The notes: generated by a model not told the origin, from the letters alone. DNA of 64,000 nucleotides from DATNPX01 sp036702975 (GCA_036702975.1 DATNPX010000034.1:62001-126000); one strand, 5' to 3'; shown: positions 42,794 to 52,300, counted from the first letter of the stretch. Numbers and translations: made by a program.

Positions 42794-43780
42794 CTATCGT
42801 GAACCAGCCGCAGCCGGTCTGCTCGACAACCTTTTCTCAACATCAGCAAGTATGCGAACAACGTTATAAGCATTGTTCGCATCGGTGCGTGGTCTGTCAC
42901 CAGTGACAAGACATTCGAGAAAATGCTCGCATTCCAGCCGCAAAGGTTCAGCATCCGGATATTCCGGATATTCAACCAACATTCGACCTTCTTTTGTCTG
43001 GCTATGCAACTCGAGTTTATTACGTTGCTGAGTATCGTTAAGAACCGCTGTTTTCAGCGAACCATTGACAGTCAGTCGTACATTTTTTTGCGGATCGATC
43101 CAGCTGTTTCTTACCTGACCGGCGACTTTGCGATCTCCAACAGGGAAAGAGAGATCGAGGTAAGCAACGTCGACGATTCCGTCACCACGAGTATCCCAAC
43201 CGCCCACGCGGCTTACGTCCGCGTAGTCGGAATCGAGCAAATAGCACATCATCGAGAGATCATGAGGAGCTAAATCCCACAGCACGCTCCAATCTCTACG
43301 ACCAACATTGAAATTCATGCGGTCTGACTTGATAAAGAGTAGCTCGCCCAATTCACCTGAGGCGATCAGATCTTTCAAGCAGTTCACGGCAGGATGGTAC
43401 AGAAGCAAGTGTCCGACCATCAATACTAAGTTTTTCCCTTCGGCAATGGCGCCAAGCTCCTCGGCATGCTTGACGTCGCGAGCCAGAGGCTTTTCGACGT
43501 AGACATGCTTACCTGAACCCAGCGCCTGTTTTGCTAGCGAAAAATGAGTATCAGAAGGGGTGGCAATGACGACCGCTTGCACGGACGGGTCGTTCATGAT
43601 GCTTTCAAAGTCGTCTGTGACACGCACTCCGCGGTGTTCGCGGCTAACAAGTTCCAGCTTTACTCTGTCCGCATCGCAAACAGCCGCTAGCGCTCCTAGA
43701 AGGGCGAAATTGCGGACGAGGTTTTTACCCCAGTTACCGCATCCAACGACTGCTACCTTCGGTACGTTCGGTAGCTCCAA
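42794..43780 (-). CDS. Gfo/Idh/MocA-family oxidoreductase
   Basis: This 328-residue protein starts at TTG 43780 after GAGGGG (spacing about 5). The N-terminal Rossmann domain has VAVVGCGNWGKNLVRNF (residues 9-25, GxGxxG), VVIATPSDTHFSLAKQAL and the family-defining VYVEKPLA, whose Lys contacts the NAD(P) nicotinamide. The C-terminal domain has the substrate-side DLAPHDLSMMCYLLD. Members oxidise or reduce sugars, including UDP-sugar steps in surface-polysaccharide synthesis (WlbA-like); the substrate here is unknown. It precedes no obvious pathway partner; HU lies just upstream on the same strand, 15 bp away. Confidence 0.92.
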   Translation of the reverse strand: MELPNVPKVAVVGCGNWGKNLVRNFALLGALAAVCDADRVKLELVSREHRGVRVTDDFESIMNDPSVQAVVIATPSDTHFSLAKQALGSGKHVYVEKPLARDVKHAEELGAIAEGKNLVLMVGHLLLYHPAVNCLKDLIASGELGELLFIKSDRMNFNVGRRDWSVLWDLAPHDLSMMCYLLDSDYADVSRVGGWDTRGDGIVDVAYLDLSFPVGDRKVAGQVRNSWIDPQKNVRLTVNGSLKTAVLNDTQQRNKLELHSQTKEGRMLVEYPEYPDAEPLRLECEHFLECLVTGDRPRTDANNAYNVVRILADVEKRLSSRPAAAGSR

Positions 43781-43795
43781 TGCCCCCCCTCAAGG

Positions 43796-44077
43796 TTACT
43801 TCTTCTTGTTGACTGCTTCGCTGAACTCTTTGCCGACTCTGAATCCCGGAACGCGCTTCGCAGGAATGTGCAACGGCTCGTTCGTCTTAGGATTTCTGCC
43901 TGTTCTTGCCTTACGTTGTCTGGCTTCGAACGTGCCGAATCCTACTAATGTAACCTTCTCGCCGGTAGCAACGTGCTTGACGATGGTTTCCATCGTCTTG
44001 TTAATCACTTGCTCCGCATCTTTCTTTGTCGTACCAGCTTCTTTTGCAACAACATCAACCAACTCTGCTTTATTCAA
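43796..44077 (-). CDS. HU-family DNA-binding protein
   Basis: The start is taken as TTG 44075-44077, seven bases after GAGGAG, giving 93 residues; a GTG at 44092 would add five. The product matches HU: NKAELVDVVAKEAGTTKKDA, then VTLVGFGTFEARQRKARTGR and the conserved PAKRVPGFRVGKEF at the DNA-contacting beta-arm. HU dimers bend and compact DNA without strong sequence preference. The RNPKTNEPLHIPA arm is intact. It stands ahead of the Gfo/Idh/MocA gene in the same direction. Confidence 0.96.
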   Translation of the reverse strand: MNKAELVDVVAKEAGTTKKDAEQVINKTMETIVKHVATGEKVTLVGFGTFEARQRKARTGRNPKTNEPLHIPAKRVPGFRVGKEFSEAVNKKK

Positions 44078-44336
44078 GGCTGTGCTCCTCACTTAGCGCA
44101 ACTCAAACCGTGACTCCTTAGGACCCCTGTTTAAGACTCCGAGCTTTCAAGCGAGATTACTACCGGATGCAGGTCTATCTAGAAATAGAACAGCAAAAAC
44201 TTCCAGCCGAACAGCAACCGCGAAAGTGACCCCTTCACCAGTGTATATCAACAAGTGAATGGAATCGGCTGCAATGCTAGCATAAAGTTTCGGCTGCATT
44301 GATGCCTTGAGCGATTCAGACAGAGAGAAATTACTA

Positions 44337-45587
44337 ATGGTTACATCACAGAAGATCGCCGTTTCGCCCGTCTTGAGAGACGCTTGGGTGGAAGTCGACC
44401 TCGATGCTATTCGATCGAATCTGGAATTAATCAAAAGTTGGGTTGGCGCAAAGGAGGCAGATGGACGCGCCAGACTAGCTGACGGCCCCACCACGAAAAT
44501 CATGGGAGTCGTAAAATCGGACGCTTACGGCCACGGAGCATTGGAAGTCGGAGAGGTCCTTGCCGCCAACGGCTGCTCCTGGTTGGCGGTTGCATCGGTT
44601 GACGAGGGAGTCGAGCTTAGAAAACGCTTGACGCAAATTCCGATCCTCGTTTTGAGCCCAACTCCGAATCGCGCTCTGAACACCGCTTTTCGGCATAACC
44701 TCGACGTAACGATTACAAATTCGAAGGCAGCAAGAACGGCCGCTGAGGTGGCCGCCAAAGCCGGACGGTTGGGCCGCATCCATTTAAAGATTGATACGGG
44801 AATGCACCGCCTCGGGTGTCCAGTTGACGAGGCCGCAGCCATGGTCACTGAAATTAGAAACCTCGCATCCCTAGAATTAATAAGCGTCTTCAGCCATCTA
44901 GCCAAAGCAAGTGACGCAAAATCCACTGACATGCAAAGACAAGCATTCGACCAAGCCCTCCATTTAATCAGCGAGGAAAACGTTGCGGCGACAACAAAAG
45001 TGGAGACACCAAAAAAGGAGGAGTCAGCCGGAAAATTTATCACCCACTTGGCTTCAAGTGAGGCTACAAGGCTATTCCCAAGCACTCATTACGATATGGT
45101 TCGTGTTGGTCTCTACCTTTATGGATTGGAATCAAGGACTGTTTCGGATCGGTTAAAGCCGGCCATGTCTGTCAAGGCAAGGATAAATCAGATTATTGAA
45201 ATTGATGCAGGCGAGTCAGTTAGTTACGGATTCACATGGACGGCCGAACACGCAAGCCGATTAGCGTTGCTCCCAGTAGGATATGCGGACGGAATTGACC
45301 GCGGGCTTTCAAATAGAATGACGGCTCTTTGCAAAGGGCGGTCGCTGCCGCAAGTCGGTACAATCAGCATGGATATGATGGTTTTCGATATCACCGAATT
45401 ACCGGAAATAAATGTAGAGGATACGGTTACGTTGATCGGTCGGGACGGTGAAAACACTCGCTACCTGGCCGACTGGGCCATGGCGTTGGACACCATAACC
45501 TATGAGTTGGCTTGCCGACTACGTCTTCGATTGCCGCGTCTTTTTGTAAATTCAAGGTCCAACCAAACTTCTAGTAACCCGGAGTAA
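44337..45587 (+). CDS. alr: Alanine racemase
   Basis: ATG 44337 is preferred to an in-frame TTG at 44307, since GAGAG lies at a fitting distance. The 416-residue enzyme has the PLP Schiff-base Lys60 (GVVKSDAYGHG) and, in the C-terminal domain, the catalytic Tyr in SVSYGFTW and the substrate-region IDRGLSNRM. It interconverts L- and D-alanine, supplying D-Ala for peptidoglycan. An insertion of about 12 residues (GAKEADGRARLA) precedes the PLP motif. nadD follows 3 bp downstream, so the two are co-transcribed. Confidence 0.96.
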   Translation: MVTSQKIAVSPVLRDAWVEVDLDAIRSNLELIKSWVGAKEADGRARLADGPTTKIMGVVKSDAYGHGALEVGEVLAANGCSWLAVASVDEGVELRKRLTQIPILVLSPTPNRALNTAFRHNLDVTITNSKAARTAAEVAAKAGRLGRIHLKIDTGMHRLGCPVDEAAAMVTEIRNLASLELISVFSHLAKASDAKSTDMQRQAFDQALHLISEENVAATTKVETPKKEESAGKFITHLASSEATRLFPSTHYDMVRVGLYLYGLESRTVSDRLKPAMSVKARINQIIEIDAGESVSYGFTWTAEHASRLALLPVGYADGIDRGLSNRMTALCKGRSLPQVGTISMDMMVFDITELPEINVEDTVTLIGRDGENTRYLADWAMALDTITYELACRLRLRLPRLFVNSRSNQTSSNPE

Positions 45588-45590
45588 ATT

Positions 45591-46274
45591 TTGCACGAGC
45601 TCGGTCTCTATTGCGGCACCTTCAACCCCATTCATATCGGACATTTGCTGATTGCAGAAGCAGCACGCGATCAGTTCAACCTCGAGAGCGTGATTTTCGT
45701 GACAAGCCCGCGCCCACCGCACCGCTCAAGCGATCTGCTCGACGGGGAAGCGAGGCATATGTTGGTATCGGCAGCGGTGGCAGAAAACAAGCACTTCAGA
45801 ACCTCGCGCATGGAGCTCGACCGCCAAGGTAAATCGTTCACGTCTCAAACAGTTCGCCAGCTGGCAAAAGAGGCAAGTGAAACGTATGCTGACAACAACT
45901 GGCGAATCAATCTGATCGTCGGTTCTGATAACATCGAACAGCTACCGACGTGGCACGAAGCTGACTACCTGTTTGAAACTTGTCGATTTCTTGTTGCACC
46001 GCGCATGCTGCCGACGGTCGACAAGAATGACCATGATGATGCAGACTCCGAAACTACAGATTCCGTATTGGCAACCGTTTCCAAGGTAGAGCTACCCAAG
46101 AATTTATCTTCTGTAAAAAGCCACTTCGAAACGATCGAGTTTCCCTACGTCGCCATCTCCAGTTCGGCAATCCGAGCCCGTCTCAAAGCCGGCAGGTCGG
46201 TATTGTATATGGTACCACCAGCAGTGAATGAGCTGCTCTTGACGAGAAACTTTTATGGACCGATTCGTAAATAA
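45591..46274 (+). CDS. nadD: Nicotinate-nucleotide adenylyltransferase
   Basis: TTG 45591 serves as start, with GGAG about 6 nt upstream. The 227-residue protein has the nucleotidyltransferase motif GTFNPIHIGHLLIAE (HxGH) near the N-terminus, then VTSPRPPHR and the C-terminal ISSSAIRARLKAGRS (the SxTxIR equivalent). It adenylates nicotinate mononucleotide in NAD synthesis. An insertion of about 25 residues rich in Asp/Ser (TVDKNDHDDADSETTDS) lies between the two halves, longer than in most homologues. Its usual neighbour yqeK is present, but one gene intervenes. Confidence 0.95.
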   Translation: MHELGLYCGTFNPIHIGHLLIAEAARDQFNLESVIFVTSPRPPHRSSDLLDGEARHMLVSAAVAENKHFRTSRMELDRQGKSFTSQTVRQLAKEASETYADNNWRINLIVGSDNIEQLPTWHEADYLFETCRFLVAPRMLPTVDKNDHDDADSETTDSVLATVSKVELPKNLSSVKSHFETIEFPYVAISSSAIRARLKAGRSVLYMVPPAVNELLLTRNFYGPIRK

Positions 46275-46453
46275 CCTCGTAGGATAGTGGGAATAATGGA
46301 GCAAGGTCGGGTTCTGTTACCTTAAAACAGGACTGATCGATAGCCCATTGCGTTTGGTTCTTTCTGACATCTGCGCTGTCTTGATCTGGTTGTCAGAGCA
46401 GGCGATTGATTATCAGAACCCAGCGGCGTACCCCAGGAGCCCAATTTCCACCT

Positions 46454-48901
46454 ATGTCCAACCCAGGCAGCGAACCGCCAGGCGAAGAGTCAAACGCTCA
46501 AACTGAGCCAAATAACCAAGCCACCGGCGAGTTGGGCGGGGCGAAGCTCTTCGAATCGAAATTTGCAGCCAGACGCAAGAAGCGGCTGGAGGATACAGCT
46601 GCAGCACTCGGCGGAACAAGCAGCAGCAACCAGCCAGCATTGCCGACGGGTGACGGCGGAGCGACTCCTGGCGTAGGGTCTCCAGGCTTATCGGCTGCGG
46701 CATCGCTGCCAGCAGCAGCATCGGCCGACAAATCGCTCGACGATCCAGCGAAAAGATTTCTTGCCAAGTTAACGAATAAGGTCCAGAGCGAAGGAGAACC
46801 AACCACTGGCTTGGGTAGCGGAAGCGGCTTAGGCGGCGGAAGTGGCTTGGGCAGCGGAAGCGGCTTGGGCAGCGGAAGCGGCTTAGGCGGCGGAAGTGGC
46901 TTAGTCAGCGGAAGTGGCTTAGGCAGCGGCGCGGCATCAAGCGCAAGCGAGAGCATGCCAGCGGACGCGGGCAACCTAGGACAAGAGTACGATTTCGGTT
47001 TAGCGGCGCGCTTGAATGCAGCGGCTTCGGGCGGAGCAGACCCAGGCGCAGACGCACTTAAGGGTGGTGGACTTGGCGGTGGTCTCGGCAGCGGGCTTGG
47101 TGGCGGCACCGGACATGGCGCTGGCGGTGGACTCGGTGGCGGTGGGGGTCTTGCCGGTTCCGGGCTCGGTCATGCTCACGCAGAACCTTCCGGCGCGGCT
47201 GGCGGTGAGATGCCGGCACAGGCGCCGACACGTTCCGGATTCAAGCCCAGAAAAGACTTAGCTAGCTATAGAAGCCTTGACAGCAAAATAGCTAGTCGAA
47301 ACGAAGGTGCAGGCGGCACTGCCGGAACCAGCAGCAGCCCCGGAAACATCCCCACCCCTTCCAGACCAGACCAGGAGCCAGACCAAGGTGATTCGCCTGA
47401 GACACTTGCAGCCTTCGAACCGAAAACAGCTGCAGAACGTAGCAAAGCGCTCGATGCCATTCAAATCAAGCCTGGCAACACCGGTGTTGGGCTAAAGGCT
47501 GCCAGCGAGGCCCAGCCTAAAGTCTCGCCGAATGCTTCGGGAGTCAGGTGGCAAGCGGTCAAAGACGAGGAAGTTCATAGCAAAACCTCTGCCTTCCAGC
47601 ATAAAAAGACGCCGGTGCTCTCACCGACTGAAGTAGCAGCGCGCAAGAAAGAGGAAGAAAGCCGTCATGTAGAAAAGCCGAAACCTTTCCGCGGCCGCGA
47701 AGAAGAGCCACACATCCCTAAAAATCGTTGGGGGCAAGCGCCGGAAGCACAAGGGGCGCGCTCGATCTGGGCCGACCAACTAGGAATCAACAAACCCCAA
47801 GCCCCGAAGGGACCGTCTGCAACCCTGAGAGGACGCCTGAAACGCGTCATGTCCGCAGACATTTTCAATGTTCGCGAACTCTATTCCTTGCGCGGTGCCG
47901 CAGCCCTGCTCGTTTTCTTGGCCCAGGCGCAACTCTATGCCGCGCATGCAAAACCCGCCTACCCAGTGCATGTCGTGGGCGCTCAGATCTTCTTCGTACT
48001 GAGCGGATTCGTCATTACTCGTTGGTTACTCGTAAACGAATCGCCATTTTCGATTCAACGCACCTTCGCTGATTTCTATGCTCGCCGAGCATTGAGAATC
48101 TTCCCGATGTACTACCTAGTTTTGTCGGTGCTTCTATTCACCGGTCACTTGCCCAACTTTGAATCCTTCTTCTGCGGGCTCTACAACTTCACTGCTGCGA
48201 CAGTGAAAGTACCACCGCAACTTTTCCAATACTGGACTCTCTGCGTAGAGCTCCAGTTCTATGTGACCTTCCCGGTCATGCTGATATTGACACCGGAGCG
48301 ATTTAGAGGTTGGTTGATCTGCTTGTTAACAGCCGTCACAACCGGTTTGACGCTCATGAGCGCCCAACAAACACCGCATGCTCAAGACTGGCTACTACCT
48401 CAAATTTCTGGTCAGTACATCATGTGGGGATGCCTGGCAGCCTACCTGGACGTTAAGAGTAAGATCGCGCTCTCTATGAATGCTTCGTTGTGCGTGGTCA
48501 TCGGCTTCATTGCACAAATCGCGCTTCATGCCTGGATTGTCTTTAAGGGCGCAGCTGGTGGCGATGTTGCGGATGCACTCTGGAAGGGACTCTCCACCGC
48601 TAATGCCCTTAGCATGGCAGTACTGGTGTTCGGAATGTGGCGTACCAACAGCGCCTGGCTTCGCAGCATTATCTCCAACGACGTTTTGGTGTACTTCGGA
48701 AAGATTAGCTACGGATTCTATTTATTGCTTCCGTTGTGCTTCTTCATGCAGCCATCGATCGTCTCTGTTATGCCGCTCCTCGGCAAAGTGCCAGCAATCA
48801 TTACGAGTTTCATCGTGAATTTCCTTATGGCCGTCGTGACGTTCCACTATCTGCAGGTGCCGATCAATAATGTTCGCGAGCACCTACCAGTTTCCAAATA
48901 G
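46454..48901 (+). CDS. Membrane acyltransferase (acyltransferase-3/OafA-like) with long Gly-rich N-terminus
   Basis: ATG 46454 is taken as start (GGAG 14 nt upstream); a TTG at 46406 is possible. Residues 1-450 of 815 are low-complexity: Gln/Pro/Ser-rich, two Gly-Ser-Leu stretches, and a charged segment. The C-terminal 350 residues are an acyltransferase-3 domain with about ten TM helices: RELYSLRGAAALLVFLAQA, FFVLSGFVITRWLL and FYARRALRIFPMYYL. The motif normally ending in the catalytic His (R-x10-H) has Gln491. The family O-acylates sugars, such as peptidoglycan or LPS. If the substitution is real, activity may be altered. Confidence 0.85.
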   Translation: MSNPGSEPPGEESNAQTEPNNQATGELGGAKLFESKFAARRKKRLEDTAAALGGTSSSNQPALPTGDGGATPGVGSPGLSAAASLPAAASADKSLDDPAKRFLAKLTNKVQSEGEPTTGLGSGSGLGGGSGLGSGSGLGSGSGLGGGSGLVSGSGLGSGAASSASESMPADAGNLGQEYDFGLAARLNAAASGGADPGADALKGGGLGGGLGSGLGGGTGHGAGGGLGGGGGLAGSGLGHAHAEPSGAAGGEMPAQAPTRSGFKPRKDLASYRSLDSKIASRNEGAGGTAGTSSSPGNIPTPSRPDQEPDQGDSPETLAAFEPKTAAERSKALDAIQIKPGNTGVGLKAASEAQPKVSPNASGVRWQAVKDEEVHSKTSAFQHKKTPVLSPTEVAARKKEEESRHVEKPKPFRGREEEPHIPKNRWGQAPEAQGARSIWADQLGINKPQAPKGPSATLRGRLKRVMSADIFNVRELYSLRGAAALLVFLAQAQLYAAHAKPAYPVHVVGAQIFFVLSGFVITRWLLVNESPFSIQRTFADFYARRALRIFPMYYLVLSVLLFTGHLPNFESFFCGLYNFTAATVKVPPQLFQYWTLCVELQFYVTFPVMLILTPERFRGWLICLLTAVTTGLTLMSAQQTPHAQDWLLPQISGQYIMWGCLAAYLDVKSKIALSMNASLCVVIGFIAQIALHAWIVFKGAAGGDVADALWKGLSTANALSMAVLVFGMWRTNSAWLRSIISNDVLVYFGKISYGFYLLLPLCFFMQPSIVSVMPLLGKVPAIITSFIVNFLMAVVTFHYLQVPINNVREHLPVSK
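46808..46933 (+). repeat. In-frame Gly/Ser/Leu minisatellite
   Basis: About seven imperfect 18-bp units of the type TTGGGCAGCGGAAGCGGC encode GLGSGS/GLGGGS hexapeptides within the acyltransferase gene. A second, more diverged Gly-rich block lies at about 47062-47172. Copy number is a likely site of slippage. Confidence 0.85.
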
Positions 48902-48923
48902 TTGAATTCGTTCGCACAAGAAA

Positions 48924-49754
48924 ATGGCAAAGACTAAACATCAGTTGGCTCCTGGCGTTCCAGTGGACTTGACGCTCGATTCTGCCAAAGAATGGCTGAG
49001 GCCGCGTATATCACAACGGCGATTCCTGCATACTGAAGGTGTTGTCCAAACTGCTCACGAGATGGCGAAACGCTGCCATGCCGATGAGTTTCTCGCTCAA
49101 TTGGCTGGCTGGTTGCACGATGCGTGCAAAGAAATAAAAGACAAAGAACTCATCAAAATGGCGAAGGACTACGGCTTGAAGCTGCATCCAGTCGAAGAGA
49201 TTAACGGACATCTCTTGCATGGTCCAGTAGCTGCAGAACTCGTCAAACATGAATTGAAACTGACTAATAAGGATGTTCTAGATGCCATCGCAGAGCACAC
49301 GCTCGGAGCGGTAAACATGACAGTGCTTTCGAAGATTCTATTCCTGGCTGATGCGCTGGAACCTGGTCGTAGCCCGGAATACTGCAAACCGATCTGGCAG
49401 GCGCTTCATCCGTGCGTTTGGCCTGACGATAAAGAAATGCCGCTTGCGACAAGCGTCCACTCGGTGATTGAACCGGATGCCGGATCAACGAATGAATCCA
49501 CGCTTGGATCAACGAATGGATCAACGAATGAATCTCACTCATATCCCGGTCATCTTGCGGCGCGCAGCAAGGTATATGGATTGGACGCACTGAAACTCAC
49601 AAGCCAAACACCTCTCGACCTGGACAAAGCAATCCTTGCCGCCTGCGATATCGGACTCACGGATTTGATCAACTGCAAACGAGTGATTCATCCAAAGACA
49701 GTAAAAGTGCGCAACGCCTTTTTGCAGATACTGAAAGACAGGACACCCTCTTGA
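48924..49754 (+). CDS. yqeK: HD-domain protein YqeK-like (symmetrical Ap4A hydrolase type)
   Basis: This 276-residue protein has the HD signature: FLHTEGVVQTAHEMA, then AQLAGWLHDACKE, with H and HD metal ligands, and a later IAEHTLGAVNM. YqeK hydrolases cleave diadenosine tetraphosphate; the gene is commonly next to nadD, as nearly here. After the usual HD core there is a Ser/Thr/Asn insert (about residues 187-205; DNA 49482-49534) made of near-identical repeats, followed by helices (LDLDKAILAACDIGLTDLIN). The length exceeds typical YqeK (about 190). Confidence 0.88.
   Translation: MAKTKHQLAPGVPVDLTLDSAKEWLRPRISQRRFLHTEGVVQTAHEMAKRCHADEFLAQLAGWLHDACKEIKDKELIKMAKDYGLKLHPVEEINGHLLHGPVAAELVKHELKLTNKDVLDAIAEHTLGAVNMTVLSKILFLADALEPGRSPEYCKPIWQALHPCVWPDDKEMPLATSVHSVIEPDAGSTNESTLGSTNGSTNESHSYPGHLAARSKVYGLDALKLTSQTPLDLDKAILAACDIGLTDLINCKRVIHPKTVKVRNAFLQILKDRTPS
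49482..49534 (+). repeat. Small tandem repeat inside yqeK
   Basis: GGATCAACGAATGAATC occurs at 49482-49498 and 49518-49534, and its first 12 bases at 49506-49517, so the copies start 24 and 12 bp apart. They encode GSTNES/GSTNGS. Units are multiples of three, so the frame is kept. Confidence 0.9.
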
Positions 49755-49867
49755 CATCAAAGAATTGGTCTTAACGCCCGGTCGCAAACACTGCGCGGAG
49801 AAGTCTCGATATGCCAGAATGGCGCTTCGCGTCATCGTTTACTATCGTTTACTAAGGAATCAACGAA

Positions 49868-51139
49868 ATGGCTCGGGTAGTACTAGGATTGATCGGTTTC
49901 GGCACGGTCGGCTCAGGAGTCGTGCAACTACTGGAACAGCAAAAGTCGCTGCGGTTGAAAAAGATCGCCGTGAAGGACTTGAGCAAAGGCAGACCTATTG
50001 AAACGACGTGCCCGCTCACATCAAACGTCTCGGAGATCATTGATGATCCGGAAATTGAGATCGTCATTGAAGCGATGGGCGGCGACAAAGAGGCACTCGA
50101 TTACCTGCGACGGGCCCTCGAAAAGCGCAAACACGTGGTCACTGCGAACAAAGAAGTCCTGGCAAAATACGGACCGGAACTCTTCGCTCTTGCGCGCGAA
50201 AAAGGTGTCGCCATCTTCTTCGAGGCGTCAGTCGCCGGTGGCATCCCCCTGATCTCCACAATCAGCAAAGGATTAGAAGCCAACGACATTTCCTCTGTTA
50301 CGGGAATTCTCAATGGCACCACAAACTTCATCCTGTCCAGTATGGAGAGCAACGGCCAGTCATACGATGAAGCGCTTGCAAAAGCTCAACAACTAGGTTT
50401 TGCGGAAGCAGATCCGACCAATGACGTGGACGGATTCGACGTCGCATACAAGCTTTCAATTCTCTCGGCACTGTCTTACGAGCGATTCATCAAACCCCAA
50501 AGTATATTCCGCGAAGGCATTCGCAATGTCACCGCAGATGATATCGCTAATGCCCGCAATTTTGGTTACCGCATCAAATTGGTCGGCACATCTCGCTTTG
50601 CACCGGATGGTAGTTGCGATGTTCGCGTTCATCCAATGTTCGTACCGTTGACGCATCCATTGGCTAACGTATCGGGCTCGAATAACGGCATTTTGGTACA
50701 GGGTCACGCAGTCGGAGAAATCCTTATGGTTGGGCCTGGTGCCGGCAGCTTACCAACCGCCTCCGCTGTCGTCGGCGACACCATAAACCTCGCGAGTGCC
50801 TTGCAATTACCTGACTTCGCCACATACTTCCAACCTGTAATCAAGCCGGAATGGGGTGCGGTAGTCAAGCCTGAAAGCTGGTCTTGCCCATTCTTCTTGC
50901 AGATTACAGTCAATGATTCACCAGGCGTCATCGGTCAGATTGGCACCATATTCGGTTCGCACAAGATCAGTCTTTCCAGCATCGTTCAAAAGGGAACCAA
51001 AGAGCGGCACGCCAATATCGTCATTGTCACACAAAGTTCACCTGAAGACACCGTGAGACAAGCGATAGAAGAAATGAAGAAGTGCGCATTCTTCGAGAAG
51101 CTCAAGAGCTGTTTCCGTATCTTCGACCAGGCGGAGTAA
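49868..51139 (+). CDS. hom: Homoserine dehydrogenase
   Basis: This 423-residue enzyme has the NAD(P) motif GFGTVG (10-15), the substrate loop GILNGTTNFILSSM, and the catalytic region GFAEADPTNDVDGFDVAYK. The C-terminus carries an ACT domain (VNDSPGVIGQIGTIFGSHKI), normally the site of threonine feedback. It reduces aspartate semialdehyde to homoserine, the branch to threonine and methionine. ATG 49868 follows AAGGAATCAACGA. thrC starts 2 bp after its stop. Confidence 0.97.
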   Translation: MARVVLGLIGFGTVGSGVVQLLEQQKSLRLKKIAVKDLSKGRPIETTCPLTSNVSEIIDDPEIEIVIEAMGGDKEALDYLRRALEKRKHVVTANKEVLAKYGPELFALAREKGVAIFFEASVAGGIPLISTISKGLEANDISSVTGILNGTTNFILSSMESNGQSYDEALAKAQQLGFAEADPTNDVDGFDVAYKLSILSALSYERFIKPQSIFREGIRNVTADDIANARNFGYRIKLVGTSRFAPDGSCDVRVHPMFVPLTHPLANVSGSNNGILVQGHAVGEILMVGPGAGSLPTASAVVGDTINLASALQLPDFATYFQPVIKPEWGAVVKPESWSCPFFLQITVNDSPGVIGQIGTIFGSHKISLSSIVQKGTKERHANIVIVTQSSPEDTVRQAIEEMKKCAFFEKLKSCFRIFDQAE

Positions 51140-51141
51140 TA

Positions 51142-52290
51142 ATGCAATCGACAGATTCAAGCAAATCAAAATCTGGCGCCAAGTCTAAAAACGGCGAAAC
51201 AGGTTCTGCAGCCTCGGGGCAAGCGAACACTCGCTACGAAGGATTGATAAAAAAGTACGCAGAATATCTTCCTGTCACTGCATCGACTCCGGTCGTGACC
51301 CTTGTCGAAGGGAACACGCCTCTCGTTCATGCACCGAGGTTTGGCGAAAAGATAGGATTCCCCAAAATCGACATGCACTGCAAGCTCGAAGGGTTGAACC
51401 CGACCGGAAGCTTCAAAGATAGGGGGATGACTATGGCCATCTCCAAAGCCGTGGAAGAAGGCGCAAAAGCTGTAATCTGTGCCTCTACTGGCAATACCAG
51501 CGCATCGGCAGCAGCCTTTGCGGCGAAAGCCGGTCTGCCGTGCTACGTGCTGCTTCCATCAGGGAAAGTTGCTCTCGGCAAATTAGCACAGGCCCTCATT
51601 TACGGCGCGACCGTTGTCTGCATCGACGGAAACTTTGACGTCGCCCTCGATCTCGTACGTGAGATTGGCGCTGCAGGGAAAGCCACTATAGTCAATTCGA
51701 TAAATCCATACAGGCTGGAAGGACAGAAGACCGCGGGATTCGAAGTGGTCGAGCAATTGGGCGAGGCACCAGATTATCTGTGCATTCCGGTAGGAAATGC
51801 TGGAAACATCTCTGCTTATTGGCGAGGATTCAAACAGTATCACCAGCTCGGGAAAGCCGCAAAAAGACCGGCCATGCATGGATTTGAAGCAGCAGGCTCA
51901 GCTGCGATTGTGCTCGACAAAGTAATCGAACAACCTGAAACTATCGCAACGGCAATTCGCATCGGTAACCCGGCAAGCTGGAAAGAAGCAGTCGCGGCCC
52001 GCACCGAATCTGGTGGCTCTATAGATATGGTCACAGACGACGAGATCCTTGAAGCTTATCAGCTGCTCGCAGCCACCGAAGGAATATTCTGCGAACCATC
52101 CAGTGCTGCCAGCGTCGCCGGCATGATCAAGCATCTACGTTCCGGACAAATCAAGCCAGACGCTAGAATAGTCTGCGTACTTACTGGCAACGGCTTGAAA
52201 GATCCGGACATGCCTACTAAGCTGTGCAAGCCGGATTTGAGTCCAATCAAACCCGACCTGCAAACCCTGCTCGACTTTATGTCGCTTTAG
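51142..52290 (+). CDS. thrC: Threonine synthase
   Basis: ATG 51142 is decided by GGCGGAG five bases upstream, inside the end of hom; a longer frame from 51082 overlaps hom by 58 bp. The 382-residue PLP enzyme has the Schiff-base lysine in GSFKDRGM and the phosphate-binding IPVGNAGNISAYWRG block. It converts O-phosphohomoserine to threonine. The first 30 residues are Ser/Lys-rich. Sequence pattern is that of the thermophile/cyanobacterial short ThrC class (CASTGNTSASAAAFAAKAG). Confidence 0.96.
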   Translation: MQSTDSSKSKSGAKSKNGETGSAASGQANTRYEGLIKKYAEYLPVTASTPVVTLVEGNTPLVHAPRFGEKIGFPKIDMHCKLEGLNPTGSFKDRGMTMAISKAVEEGAKAVICASTGNTSASAAAFAAKAGLPCYVLLPSGKVALGKLAQALIYGATVVCIDGNFDVALDLVREIGAAGKATIVNSINPYRLEGQKTAGFEVVEQLGEAPDYLCIPVGNAGNISAYWRGFKQYHQLGKAAKRPAMHGFEAAGSAAIVLDKVIEQPETIATAIRIGNPASWKEAVAARTESGGSIDMVTDDEILEAYQLLAATEGIFCEPSSAASVAGMIKHLRSGQIKPDARIVCVLTGNGLKDPDMPTKLCKPDLSPIKPDLQTLLDFMSL

Positions 52291-52300
52291 AGGCAACCAA

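Noticed and set aside
42298..42975. Minus-strand frame of 225 codons spanning tRNA-Gly
   Set aside because: It runs antisense through the tRNA and its terminator; the RLELATFSLARRHSTTELLP piece is a common artefact of reading a tRNA backwards.
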